DNA from: Paenibacillus antarcticus
Lineage (GTDB): Bacteria; Bacillota; Bacilli; Paenibacillales; Paenibacillaceae
NCBI RefSeq assembly: GCF_001637225.1
Contig: NZ_LVJI01000007.1
Location: 124,001 to 188,000, forward strand
Length of the DNA stretch: 64,000 nucleotides
Reading direction: 5' to 3'
Below, in pieces: positions 45,103-54,251 of the stretch. How positions within the stretch are numbered: position 1 is the first letter of the stretch; the number at the start of each line of letters is the position of its first letter. The notes under the pieces were generated by a model. The model had not been told where the DNA came from. It made no database searches and saw only the letters and a list, made by a program, of their open reading frames with translations. The position numbers and the translations under genes are program-made.

Positions 45103-45144
45103 AAGTACCGTCAGTTAAGGCACTCATGCCCTCTGACGGTACTT
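45103..45144 (-). terminator. terminator of the LysR gene
   Basis: AAGTACCGTCAG (45103-45114) and CTGACGGTACTT (45133-45144) form a perfect 12-bp stem with a T-run on the minus strand. Confidence 0.82.
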
Positions 45145-45202
45145 CTAGTTTATTAACCTTTCAGCACCAAGGATATCTTCTTGGCATATATCACTCTGGT
45201 AA

Positions 45203-46069
45203 CTACACCTGCGCTAGACTCGTTCGAGCAACAATTTCATCTATGAAGCACTGTAGCGTGCTCGTTACATACGAATCCTTACGTCGTATAAAGATCGTCG
45301 TGACTTCACGATAAGGTTCAGGTAAGTCATGACAAAACACAGTACCGCTAGCAACCAGATCCATCACCGATGATTCTGGAATAATCGTTATTCCTATGCC
45401 TGCCGCTACACTGCCTATAATCGTCCCAAACGTTCCGAACTCCATGATCTGTTTCGGGACAATACCCTCCACCTTCATCCAACTTTCAAGTCTCCCACGA
45501 TAACCGCAACCTTTGTTGTATAGTAACAGTGGTCTTGTCGTGATATCCTCCATCGAAAAGGTGTCTCCCTTGGTCACCAGAACAAGCTTTTCTTGAATAA
45601 CCTCAACCTGTTCCAGTAAAGGATGCCTGATAGGACCTGTAACAAATGCACCATCTAGCTTCATATCAATGACCTTTTGCAACAAGAGATCTGTTACTCC
45701 AGCATTCAGTGATAATTCAACATTCGGATACTTGCTATGGTATGAGGATAAAATATCCGGTAGAGCAACCACAGTCTCCACGATACCGATCTTAAGGACA
45801 CCAGAAGGGTTCATTTTATCTTGAAAAGCAAGCTTCATTTCATCCATTCTAGACAAGATCTCTCTCGCATGTTCCAACAATCGTTTTCCTTCTGTATTAA
45901 GGATCATCCCCCGCTTATGACGATAAAATAAGGGGGTCTGAAGTTCCTTCTCAAGTAATTTAATTCTTGCTGTCACATTGGATTGAACGTAGTTCATCTC
46001 CAATGCTGCCTTGCTGACACTTCCATGTGTAGCGACGCTCTGAAATATTTTCAAATCATTAAATTCCAA
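45203..46069 (-). CDS. LysR-family regulator
   Basis: 288 residues from a TTG at 46069 with GAGGGG eight bases upstream; the frame stays open to 46123 but that part does not look like a LysR start. The HTH occupies residues 1-60 (FNDLKIFQSVATHGSVSKAA, VQSNVTARIKLLEKEL). The effector domain is about residues 90-285. It is divergent from an EamA transporter gene with a TGATAA-N6-TTATCA repeat between them, which it likely regulates. Confidence 0.9.
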   Translation of the reverse strand: MEFNDLKIFQSVATHGSVSKAALEMNYVQSNVTARIKLLEKELQTPLFYRHKRGMILNTEGKRLLEHAREILSRMDEMKLAFQDKMNPSGVLKIGIVETVVALPDILSSYHSKYPNVELSLNAGVTDLLLQKVIDMKLDGAFVTGPIRHPLLEQVEVIQEKLVLVTKGDTFSMEDITTRPLLLYNKGCGYRGRLESWMKVEGIVPKQIMEFGTFGTIIGSVAAGIGITIIPESSVMDLVASGTVFCHDLPEPYREVTTIFIRRKDSYVTSTLQCFIDEIVARTSLAQV

Positions 46070-46132
46070 TGTGATAACCCCTCTGTAATCCTTGCTACGT
46101 ACATTACTTCTTTCTAATATCATTATAAATGA

Positions 46133-46150
46133 TGATAAACTTTATTATCA
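46133..46150. promoter_or_regulatory. inverted repeat in LysR/EamA divergent region
   Basis: TGATAA-ACTTTA-TTATCA is perfectly symmetric in its arms and lies 64 nt upstream of the LysR start and 80 nt before the transporter. The position suits a LysR site. Confidence 0.5.
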
Positions 46151-46231
46151 ATCATTTTACTATACCCTTTTTTCTCCCTATCATGGGTATTACAATATTA
46201 CATCGGCAGATTTATGCTAGGGAGAGACAAC

Positions 46232-47221
46232 ATGCTAAAGAAACAAATCATCATCGGGTCCATTTTGTGCCTCATTGCTAGTATGTCTTGGGGTGCCATG
46301 TTTCCCGTCGCACACATGGCATTACAGAAAATAGACTCATTTTATTTCTCGTTTATTCGTTATGCACTCGTTGCTGTTATGCTCAGCGTGATGCTTTTGA
46401 TAAAAGAGGGGAAATCAGCGTTTCGCTTCGAGGGAAGAGGCAAATCTTTATTATTTTTCGGAACGATGGCCTTTTCGGTCTATAACATGTGCGTCTTCCT
46501 AGGACAACACCTCATGGGTGAATCAGGTACCGTTGCAGCCTCCATCATGGAAGTGCTCATGCCGATGATATCCATTGTGGTCTTATGGATCACAACAAGA
46601 AAAGCCCCGAAGAAATTTATGATCACAAGTGTAGCGATCGCACTTGCCGGCGCTTTACTTGTCATTACCAACGGAAATATGGAATTTTTCATGATGGCTG
46701 GTCAACATGCGTTCCCATTGCTAATGATCTTTGTGGGTGTTGTGGGATGGGTAGTCTATTCCATGGGCGGAACTCAGTTTAGGGATTGGTCAATACTTCG
46801 CTATTCTACATTAACCTGTATATTTGGCAGTGTAGTGAATTTCGTAATCGTCACCCTTGCCTCAAGCTTTCAGTTAGTTCCAGTTCCTACACTTGACACG
46901 ATACTCTCCATTAAATATGAAATGGCCTTTATGGTCTTGTTACCAGGGCTAGCTGCCTTGCTATGTTGGAATCAAGGACTCAAGTTGTTGTCCCCACCTA
47001 ACGGATTATTATTTATCAATTTTGTCCCTATTACGACATTCGTCATTATGGCTTTCCAAGGTTATCACATCAGTAACTATGAATTTTTCGGAACGTTACT
47101 CATCATTTTTGCACTCGTACGAAACAATGCTTATCAGCGCAAGACCATACCGGAAAAAGACCACAGAGCATATACAACTGCACGTGATCCTAAAGTTGAA
47201 CTTATTGAAGCAGCCCCGTGA
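46232..47221 (+). CDS. EamA/DMT-family transporter
   Basis: 329 residues from the ATG at 46232, preceded by AGGGAGAG; the frame opens earlier at 46214 without support. About ten transmembrane helices in two EamA repeats: the first has SMSWGAMFPVAH and the second begins near residue 155 (VGVVGWVVYSMGG). It may export metabolites such as amino acids. The divergent LysR gene is the probable controller. A short hydrophilic tail ends the protein. Confidence 0.88.
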   Translation: MLKKQIIIGSILCLIASMSWGAMFPVAHMALQKIDSFYFSFIRYALVAVMLSVMLLIKEGKSAFRFEGRGKSLLFFGTMAFSVYNMCVFLGQHLMGESGTVAASIMEVLMPMISIVVLWITTRKAPKKFMITSVAIALAGALLVITNGNMEFFMMAGQHAFPLLMIFVGVVGWVVYSMGGTQFRDWSILRYSTLTCIFGSVVNFVIVTLASSFQLVPVPTLDTILSIKYEMAFMVLLPGLAALLCWNQGLKLLSPPNGLLFINFVPITTFVIMAFQGYHISNYEFFGTLLIIFALVRNNAYQRKTIPEKDHRAYTTARDPKVELIEAAP

Positions 47222-47297
47222 CCATGGGGCTTTTCTTCATGAATAATTTCATTTCAGTTATGATGACATAGGTTCTGTATATATGACTCTTGTCGGT

Positions 47298-48239
47298 TTA
47301 TTGTACTGGTTCAACCAGATCGACAAAAGACCAGGTAGCTCCCTCGTCTATCGAATTAAATCTTGCAACTACGTTACCACCTTGATAATCTCCGTTAGGT
47401 CCCTGATTCACATGCAAAATACCTTGGATTTCATCAAAGGTAGGTACTTCTGCTACTGTAAAGATCCCTTTAAATTCCGAAGGAATCGGTATCTCAATCT
47501 CATCCCAATTCTTCCCCCCATCGAAGGTTCGATATACGGATGGACCTTCCGGTTCAGAATTCACTGCAATAGAACCGAAAGAGATAAATCCAATATTCTC
47601 ATTAATAAAACTACCGCTAGTTATATGTCTATTGGTGTCTTTGACGGTTCCTGTCATGATCCATCTATTCCCGCCATCGTTTGTGTTATAGATAGCATTA
47701 GCTTCAAAGCCCATCGTACCCTCAGAACTTATAATCAAATAGCCATTTTGTTCGGATGTAAAACCAAGAAATCGTACCCTGACATCAGGTGAATCGGTAA
47801 CATACTTTTTTATCCACGTTTTCCCTTTATCTGTAGATTGTAGAATACTGAAATTAGTCCCCCGGTACTCATTATCTATGACAATCTGTTCACCAATGAC
47901 AAATGCCATCCTATCTCTTGTAATCACATAACTTCCATCTATTAAATTCTGTCTAGAACCATTGTAATCTCCCGCAAATAATTCTTCTAAAGATGCAGGC
48001 ACAACTTTCCAATGATATCCATTGTCATAAGTTACTCTCAGCTTTTTGTTGTAAATCTGATAACGATTATTCTCAAGATTCTCTTCATCAGACTTCATCG
48101 TATTCGTCATGGGTAAGATTCTATTTAAATCCTCTTTGTAGAATTTAAGATAATATGTAACTCCTATCGTAATTAATAGCAACAACGTGATTACAGCCGA
48201 CACTATCTTCAAGTTATGATATTGTTTATTTGATGTCAT
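47298..48239 (-). CDS. membrane-anchored BNR/YCF48-like beta-propeller protein
   Basis: 313 residues from the ATG at 48239 (GAGGAG seven bases upstream). One N-terminal anchor (about residues 12-32). The extracellular part holds at least four Asp-box-like repeats: STDKGKTWI, NTNDGGNRW, TFDGGKNWD and SIDEGATWS. These mark sialidase/YCF48-type propeller blades, but no sialidase catalytic residues are evident. Role unknown. It is monocistronic. Confidence 0.78.
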   Translation of the reverse strand: MTSNKQYHNLKIVSAVITLLLLITIGVTYYLKFYKEDLNRILPMTNTMKSDEENLENNRYQIYNKKLRVTYDNGYHWKVVPASLEELFAGDYNGSRQNLIDGSYVITRDRMAFVIGEQIVIDNEYRGTNFSILQSTDKGKTWIKKYVTDSPDVRVRFLGFTSEQNGYLIISSEGTMGFEANAIYNTNDGGNRWIMTGTVKDTNRHITSGSFINENIGFISFGSIAVNSEPEGPSVYRTFDGGKNWDEIEIPIPSEFKGIFTVAEVPTFDEIQGILHVNQGPNGDYQGGNVVARFNSIDEGATWSFVDLVEPVQ

Positions 48240-48467
48240 GAACAAACTCCTCATATAAATTGTATTATTAAAACCTGATCCACTCTTACACTATACTATC
48301 ACACTGTAAATCCATATTTTACCTTATTATTCTGATATGTTTTTTCATACGCAAAAATGACCACAGCGCTTATACTAAGCACGTGATCATAAATTAAATA
48401 AGTATAATCCCACTCCAACAATAGAGTAGCTTCTTTGTTGATAGGAGCAGAGGCAGACTTCTAGTCC

Positions 48468-49547
48468 CTAGGACAAAGACCCTGTCTCTGTTTCCCATGA
48501 GGATATCATTTCTCTCACTAATTCCTTATTTCGTTTTTTAAAAAGCTCGTTATGTGATGAGACCATACCTATTTTATCAGCTGTCGGCTGAATAAATTGT
48601 TTAGCCTTATTTACAGCATTAGCTGCATCTTGGAAGGCGCCCGCTATTAAATTTAATTTCCCATCATGCATTAGAATATCACCAGCAGCATAAATCCCGT
48701 CGATCGAAGATTCGCTAGTAGAATTACCTGCAATATAGTATTGATCTGCTATAGCAATTTTCACTTCACTTTTCTCAAGTAATGTCGTATCACGCTCATA
48801 CCCATGATTAATAATCACTTCATCAATTGCTAAATACGTAACCTCTCCCGTCTCATGATTGGTTAGTTCCACGCGATCAATGAATTCATGCGTCTCAGAA
48901 GCCATTAATTTGGTGATCGAAGTATTAAAGAAACACGCTGCTGAACTATTCATCAGTTGTGTTACTTGTGATTCATGTCCAGATAAGGCATCTTTTCTAT
49001 ATGTTAAATACACTTTTTTGGCGATAGGCTCTAATTCATTAGCCCAGTCTATCGCAGAGTTTCCTCCACCTGAAATGATCAGTGTTTTTTCTCTAAAATG
49101 ATTGAATGATTTCACTGTGTAATTAAGATTCGTAACTTCAAATCTCTCTGCTCCCTCGATCTTCAGCTTCTCAGGGTTTAATATTCCACTACCAACCGCC
49201 ACAATGACTGTCTTTGAATAATGTCTTTGACCTGAGGCAGCTATCAACACAAATAACCCTTCTTCATTACGTGTAATCGACTCCACTTGTTCATTCAACA
49301 CGACCTCTGGGTTAAACGTTAATCCCTGCTCTACAAGCTGTTCAATTAGCTTAGCTCCGGTTAACGGAGTCTGTCCACCAACATCCCATATCATCTTCTC
49401 AGGATATACATGAATTTTCCCACCTAATTGCGGTTGGTACTCAATAATCTTAGTTTTCATTTCTCTTAATCCGCTATAAAAAGTAGAGTACAGCCCCGCT
49501 GGACCGCCCCCAATCACCGTTACATCAAACAGTTCATCCTCTTCCAC
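48468..49547 (-). CDS. ferredoxin/siderophore reductase-like flavoprotein (second paralogue)
   Basis: 359 residues from a GTG with GGAGAG upstream. The same motifs as the paralogue at 2.7 kb: GGGPAGLYSTFYSG, SGGGNSAIDWANE, a C-terminal AAGD, and no CxxC. The two proteins align along the whole length with frequent identical stretches. This copy is divergent from the intact siderophore importer, and two Fur boxes lie in the shared 180-nt promoter region. Reductive release of iron from a ferric siderophore using NADPH is the likely role. Confidence 0.86.
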   Translation of the reverse strand: MEEDELFDVTVIGGGPAGLYSTFYSGLREMKTKIIEYQPQLGGKIHVYPEKMIWDVGGQTPLTGAKLIEQLVEQGLTFNPEVVLNEQVESITRNEEGLFVLIAASGQRHYSKTVIVAVGSGILNPEKLKIEGAERFEVTNLNYTVKSFNHFREKTLIISGGGNSAIDWANELEPIAKKVYLTYRKDALSGHESQVTQLMNSSAACFFNTSITKLMASETHEFIDRVELTNHETGEVTYLAIDEVIINHGYERDTTLLEKSEVKIAIADQYYIAGNSTSESSIDGIYAAGDILMHDGKLNLIAGAFQDAANAVNKAKQFIQPTADKIGMVSSHNELFKKRNKELVREMISSWETETGSLS

Positions 49548-49573
49548 TTCAACACTCTCCTAAGCATTCAAAT

Positions 49574-49592
49574 GTAACTGATTATCATTATC
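49574..49592. promoter_or_regulatory. Fur box before reductase 2
   Basis: GTAACTGATTATCATTATC matches the Fur consensus at 15 of 19 positions and lies 27 nt upstream of the GTG start. Confidence 0.7.
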
Positions 49593-49671
49593 AATTGAAT
49601 ATACACGCATTATTTCTTTATTACAAGACAAAAAGCAGTTGACACCTCCCTGGAACTCCGCTATATTTATC

Positions 49672-49690
49672 GAGATTGATAATCATTATC
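49672..49690. promoter_or_regulatory. Fur box before the intact siderophore operon
   Basis: GAGATTGATAATCATTATC matches the Fur consensus at 17 of 19 positions, 40 nt upstream of the ATPase gene. Confidence 0.85.
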
Positions 49691-49729
49691 ATTAAATTTT
49701 TAATTACTTAGACAGATGGAGGTTCCCGC

Positions 49730-50584
49730 ATGGTTCGCCTTTATACAGATCAACTGAGCATTGGCTATGGTGAACGCTTAATTGTAAATAATCTAAGCGT
49801 TACGATCCCAGATAAAAAAATCACAACCATCATCGGTTCCAATGGCTGTGGTAAATCTACATTATTAAAGGCTATCACTCGTATTATTCCACATCAATCT
49901 GGAAGCGTTGTGTTAGATGGAGAAGATATATCGAAGGGAAGTACCAAGATCCTTGCGACAAAAATGGCCATTCTCCCACAAACGCCAGAAAGTGCAAATG
50001 GGTTAACCGTCGGTGAGCTGGTATCGTATGGTCGATTTCCCTATCAAAAAGGATTTGGGCGCTTAACGCAAAGGGATTATGAAGTCATTGACTGGGCACT
50101 TGAAGTCACAGGAACAAAGGACTTTAAATACCGCCACATCGATTCACTTTCAGGAGGGCAACGCCAACGGGTATGGATTGCTATGGCCCTAGCCCAAGAA
50201 ACGGAAATTATTTTCCTTGATGAACCTACGACCTATTTAGATCTAGCACACCAGCTAGAAGTATTAGAACTTTTGCAAAAACTCAATGTCGAGCAGGAAC
50301 GTACGATTGTGATGGTCCTTCACGATTTGAACCAAGCGGCTCGCTTCGCTGATTATATCATTGCTCTAAAAGAAGGTGAAATTGTGAAAGCTGGCGATTG
50401 TGAAGAAGTTATTCATCATGATGTGCTTAAAGAAGTGTTCCATATTGATGCCGAGATCGGCCGAGACCCTAGAACAAACAAACCTATGTGTGTTACATAT
50501 AATCTATTAAGAGGAGACTATACAAATGAAAAAGCTATTCCTACCAATCATGCTACTGATGGTGCTAGTCGTAAGTGCGTGTAA
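49730..50584 (+). CDS. FecE-family siderophore ABC transporter ATPase (intact cluster)
   Basis: 284 residues, GGAGG seven bases before the ATG. Walker A GSNGCGKST, signature LSGGQRQRVWIAMALAQ, Walker B EIIFLDEPTTYLD, and MVLHDLNQA. It matches the ATPase at 11.7 kb up to the final YNLL, then continues about 22 residues further in a low-complexity tail. That tail overlaps the binding-protein gene by 59 nt, which suggests that an older stop codon was lost. First gene of the operon. Confidence 0.92.
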   Translation: MVRLYTDQLSIGYGERLIVNNLSVTIPDKKITTIIGSNGCGKSTLLKAITRIIPHQSGSVVLDGEDISKGSTKILATKMAILPQTPESANGLTVGELVSYGRFPYQKGFGRLTQRDYEVIDWALEVTGTKDFKYRHIDSLSGGQRQRVWIAMALAQETEIIFLDEPTTYLDLAHQLEVLELLQKLNVEQERTIVMVLHDLNQAARFADYIIALKEGEIVKAGDCEEVIHHDVLKEVFHIDAEIGRDPRTNKPMCVTYNLLRGDYTNEKAIPTNHATDGASRKCV

Positions 50585-51482
50585 TAACAATAATACTAGC
50601 AGTAACAGCAAAGTTAACAGTGAACCTGCAAAACAAGAGGACACCACAGCTACACCAGAGAAGAAATCAGGAACCATCACCTATCAGTCTGAGAATGGTC
50701 CCATTGAAGTTCCTGCTGACCCACAGCGTGTTATCGTCCTTTCTACTTATGCAGGTGACGTCATGGCTTTGAACGTTAATCTTGTCGGCGTTGACTCGTG
50801 GTCAAAGAGTAACCCCCGCTTTGAAGCAGAAATCAAAGATGCTGCCGAAGTCACCGATGAAAACTTAGAGAAAATCATTGAATTAGACCCTGATCTGATC
50901 ATTGGTTCATCCACGATGAACAATATCGATAAATTAAGCAAAATTGCCCCTACAGTAACGTATACATACGGCAAATTAGATTATTTAACACAACATTTAG
51001 AGATTGGTAAGCTGTTAAATAAGGAAAAAGAAGCTCAAACGTGGATTGATGATTTCAAGAAACGTGCTCAAGCAGCTGGAGAAGAAATTAAAGCTAAAAT
51101 TGGTGCCGACGCAACTGTTTCTGTCATTGAGAACTTCGACAAGCAAATTTACGTATTCGGGAATAACTGGGGACGTGGAACAGAAATATTGTACCAAGAA
51201 ATGAAATTGAAAATGCCTGACAAAGTTACCGAAATGGCCTTAAAAGATGGTTACTATGCATTATCATTGGAAGTTCTACCTCAATACGCAGGAGACTATG
51301 TCATCTTTAGTAAAAGCTCTGATACTGATAATTCATTCCAAGAAACCGATACTTACAAGAACATCCCAGCTGTTAAGAATAACCGCATATTCGAAGCGAA
51401 TGCGAAAGAGTTCTACTTTAATGATCCAGTAACACTAGATTACCAACTAGAATTCTTCACGAAGAGCTTTCTCGGGAAATAA
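50526..51482 (+). CDS. iron-siderophore binding lipoprotein (intact)
   Basis: 318 residues. The ATG is inside the ATPase gene and has AAGAGGAG upstream. Lipobox VVSACN at about 16-21, an Asn/Ser-rich linker, then a full Fe3+-siderophore binding domain (VPADPQRVIVLS, DPDLIIGSS, PTVTYTYG). It ends FYFNDPVTLDYQLEFF, the family's usual C-terminal helix region. It captures ferric siderophore outside and delivers it to the permeases. The two comparable genes in the first cluster are damaged. Confidence 0.92.
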   Translation: MKKLFLPIMLLMVLVVSACNNNNTSSNSKVNSEPAKQEDTTATPEKKSGTITYQSENGPIEVPADPQRVIVLSTYAGDVMALNVNLVGVDSWSKSNPRFEAEIKDAAEVTDENLEKIIELDPDLIIGSSTMNNIDKLSKIAPTVTYTYGKLDYLTQHLEIGKLLNKEKEAQTWIDDFKKRAQAAGEEIKAKIGADATVSVIENFDKQIYVFGNNWGRGTEILYQEMKLKMPDKVTEMALKDGYYALSLEVLPQYAGDYVIFSKSSDTDNSFQETDTYKNIPAVKNNRIFEANAKEFYFNDPVTLDYQLEFFTKSFLGK

Positions 51483-51517
51483 TACAAAGATACTATAACA
51501 GAAAAGATGAGTGATTT

Positions 51518-52528
51518 ATGAATACAGAACCACAACGTATCATCCCATTTACTTATAAATTCATTGCGGCAATTATAGTATTTGTTGGTATATTCGTTGT
51601 TGCCATGGTATTTGGGGCAGCTGATACGACGATCACTGATGTATGGCTAGCCCTTACTTCTCATGCTACAGGAGAAAATATATCGATCATTCGTGAAATT
51701 CGCTTACCACGTGAAGTCGCAGCGATTTTCGTAGGGGCTGCTCTAGCTGTTTCTGGTGCAATTATGCAAGGTATGACAAGGAACCCCCTTGCCGATCCCG
51801 GTTTGCTAGGGCTATCTGCTGGGGCTAATGCCGCTCTTGCAATCACGATGGCATTCCTTCCTTCTGTGAATTACTTGGGGATAATGTTGGCTTGTTTCAT
51901 TGGTGCAGCTCTTGGAACACTCATGGTATTTGGCATTGGTGCCATGAAAAAAGGGGGCTTCTCCCCTCTTCGCATTGTGTTAGCTGGCTCAGCTGTTTCC
52001 GCATTTCTTTACGCTATCGCCGAAGGCGTTGGCATCTACTTCAGAATTTCCAAGGATGTATCGATGTGGACTGCTGGAGGGATTATCGGAACTTCGTGGA
52101 GTCAACTACAAATTATTGTTCCATTTATTTGTGTTGGTATCCTTATTTCTCTAATCCTATCCCGACAACTAAGCATCTTGAGTCTGAACGAAGACGTTGC
52201 CGTTGGATTGGGTCAAAGAACAACACAAATTAAAATCATTCTGTATATCGTTATCATCCTACTCGCGGGAGCTTCCGTTGCGCTTGTCGGGAATATGGCC
52301 TTCATTGGCTTAATGATACCTCATATTGTTCGTGCTATTGTGGGAACAGATTATCGATTTATTATACCGATGTCTGTTATTTTTGGAGCTAGCTTTATGA
52401 TGTTCGCAGATACACTAGGTCGTACAATAAATGCTCCTTATGAAACACCTGTAGCCGCTATTGTTGCGATAATAGGCTTACCTTTCTTCCTATTCATCGT
52501 ACATAAAGGGGGCAAGGTATTCTCATGA
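51518..52528 (+). CDS. FecCD-family siderophore permease (first subunit, intact cluster)
   Basis: 336 residues. Motifs LPREVAAIFVGAALAVSG, QGMTRNPLADPGLLGLSAGA and AFIGLMIPHIVR. It corresponds to the permease at 10.6-11.65 kb. About ten spans. It overlaps the next permease gene by 4 nt. Confidence 0.92.
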   Translation: MNTEPQRIIPFTYKFIAAIIVFVGIFVVAMVFGAADTTITDVWLALTSHATGENISIIREIRLPREVAAIFVGAALAVSGAIMQGMTRNPLADPGLLGLSAGANAALAITMAFLPSVNYLGIMLACFIGAALGTLMVFGIGAMKKGGFSPLRIVLAGSAVSAFLYAIAEGVGIYFRISKDVSMWTAGGIIGTSWSQLQIIVPFICVGILISLILSRQLSILSLNEDVAVGLGQRTTQIKIILYIVIILLAGASVALVGNMAFIGLMIPHIVRAIVGTDYRFIIPMSVIFGASFMMFADTLGRTINAPYETPVAAIVAIIGLPFFLFIVHKGGKVFS

Positions 52529-53532
52529 TTCACCCTGATATCATCAGAAAGCAACGAATCATCCTATGTATTTTGCTAGCACTCATAATTATGACCATCA
52601 TTGTTTCACTAGGACTAGGATACTCTTCACTATCTTATGACCGACTGATTCCAACACTTTTTGGCCAAGGTACATTTAAAGAGGACTTTGTGCTATTTTC
52701 AGTACGATTACCCCGCATTATTATAACCTTGTTAGCTGGGATGACACTTGCATTATCGGGTGCTATTTTGCAGGGAATTACACGAAATGATCTAGCTGAT
52801 CCCGGTATTATCGGTATCAACTCTGGAGCAGGCGTTGCCATCGCAGGTTTCTTCTTGTTCTTTCCTATCCAAGCAGGTTCATTTGTTTATATGCTTCCAA
52901 TCGTCGCTTTCGTCGGTGCTCTTGTCACGGCAGGTCTTATTTATGTGTTGTCTTACAAGAAAAATGTAGGTCTTCAACCCGTAAAATTAGTACTCGTTGG
53001 GATCGGATTCTCCATGGCGTTATCCGGCGTAATGATTGTATTAATCTCGTCGGCAGAACGTGCAAAGGTCGATTTCATCGCCAAATGGTTAGCGGGGAAT
53101 ATATGGGGTTCTGACTGGCCCTTTATCTGGGCACTCCTCCCTTGGTTAGCTATTCTTATTCCATTCTCGTTATACAAGGCAAATCGATTGAATCTGTTAG
53201 GCTTAAATGAGCCGGTGGCCATCGGTGTTGGTGTGTCCATTGAAAAAGAACGTATCATACTGTTATTAACTGCTGTAGCACTTGCCGCTTCCGCCGTTTC
53301 TGTCACAGGAGGTATTGCGTTCATCGGACTTATGGCTCCACATATCGCCAAATCTTTAGTAGGACCTAGAAATCAATTATTTATCCCGGTTGCGATTCTG
53401 GTTGGTGGCTGGTTACTATTATTTGCAGATACTATAGGCCGTAATATCATTGAACCTGCAGGTATCCCGGCTGGTATTATGGTCGCAATCATCGGTGGAC
53501 CGTATTTTATGTATCTATTAATAAAGAAATAA
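52525..53532 (+). CDS. FecCD-family siderophore permease (second subunit, intact cluster)
   Basis: 335 residues, starting with ATGA overlap. Motifs LPRIIITLLAGMTLALSG, QGITRNDLADPGIIGINSGA (with Asp where the paralogue has Ala) and AFIGLMAPHIAK. It forms the importer channel with the preceding gene and is the last gene of the Fur-controlled operon. Confidence 0.92.
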   Translation: MIHPDIIRKQRIILCILLALIIMTIIVSLGLGYSSLSYDRLIPTLFGQGTFKEDFVLFSVRLPRIIITLLAGMTLALSGAILQGITRNDLADPGIIGINSGAGVAIAGFFLFFPIQAGSFVYMLPIVAFVGALVTAGLIYVLSYKKNVGLQPVKLVLVGIGFSMALSGVMIVLISSAERAKVDFIAKWLAGNIWGSDWPFIWALLPWLAILIPFSLYKANRLNLLGLNEPVAIGVGVSIEKERIILLLTAVALAASAVSVTGGIAFIGLMAPHIAKSLVGPRNQLFIPVAILVGGWLLLFADTIGRNIIEPAGIPAGIMVAIIGGPYFMYLLIKK

Positions 53533-53632
53533 ATAAATTTACAACGTTATTCATTCCTATCTGGGTTTCGCTCAGAGTCATGCCCTATTCTTGCAAATAG
53601 ACTCCGAACGATGCACAATAGAAGTGAACAAT

Positions 53633-53644
53633 ATTGTGCACAAT
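53633..53644. promoter_or_regulatory. palindrome before the monooxygenase gene
   Basis: ATTGTGCACAAT is a perfect 12-bp palindrome 52 nt before the start; TGCACAAT also occurs at 53612-53619, giving three related half sites. A regulator site is likely; its owner is unknown. Confidence 0.5.
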
Positions 53645-53696
53645 CAGTCGGTATCGTAATATGGGTACACAAATACAACATAGAGGATGATTAACC

Positions 53697-53993
53697 ATGA
53701 TTATTATCCATGCACACATGCAAGTAAAACCGGATCAAGAACAAACATTTCTAGAAGAAGTGAAAGCTCTGCTGTCTGCCACAAGAGCAGAAGAAGGTAA
53801 TATCAGCTATGATCTTATGAAGAACACAGAGCTAGCGCATCATTACACTATGGTTGAGTTGTGGAACGATGTTGAAGCAACAGCAATACACAATTCAAGT
53901 GCACACTTTAAAGATTTCGTTCAGAAATCCCAAGCTTTCATGGCAGCGCCTATGAATGTTAAAGTATTTAACGGCGAGACTGTAAACCGTTAA
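53697..53993 (+). CDS. antibiotic-biosynthesis-monooxygenase (ABM) domain protein
   Basis: 98 residues, a single dimeric alpha-beta ABM domain like YgiN/HmoB: an initial IIIHAHMQVKPDQEQTFLEE, a central NISYDLMKN strand, MVELWNDVEA and a final strand. Family members oxidise quinols or degrade heme. Position next to iron uptake would suit heme or siderophore handling, but heme-binding residues are not clear. Confidence 0.82.
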   Translation: MIIIHAHMQVKPDQEQTFLEEVKALLSATRAEEGNISYDLMKNTELAHHYTMVELWNDVEATAIHNSSAHFKDFVQKSQAFMAAPMNVKVFNGETVNR

Positions 53994-54031
53994 TTCTGAG
54001 TGTAAATGACCAACACCTCATATCAACACAG

Positions 54032-54070
54032 AAAACTCGTCCGATGCTAAGAATGCATTGGACGAGTTTT
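54032..54070. terminator. terminator after the ABM gene
   Basis: AAAACTCGTCC and GGACGAGTTTT with nested ATGC/GCAT pairs, followed by TTCTG. Sequence 54073-54207 shows no gene. Confidence 0.85.
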
Positions 54071-54207
54071 TTCTGTTATCCGTACCTTGAAAGTATACCC
54101 TTGATCAAATATGGAAGAAAACACCCAATCAGCTGCAATTTAGCCATACTTCTGGGATGCCTCTTTTGTTATGGCATCTCACCTACCTGTTCTCATGACA
54201 AAGAAAA

Positions 54208-54236
54208 AGAGACAAGAAGCGTATCGCCTTGTCTCT
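54208..54236 (-). terminator. terminator of deoD
   Basis: AGAGACAAG (54208-54216) and CTTGTCTCT (54228-54236); the minus strand continues TTTTCTTTG. It is 16 nt beyond the deoD stop. Confidence 0.8.
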
Positions 54237-54251
54237 CACGTATGCCTAACT

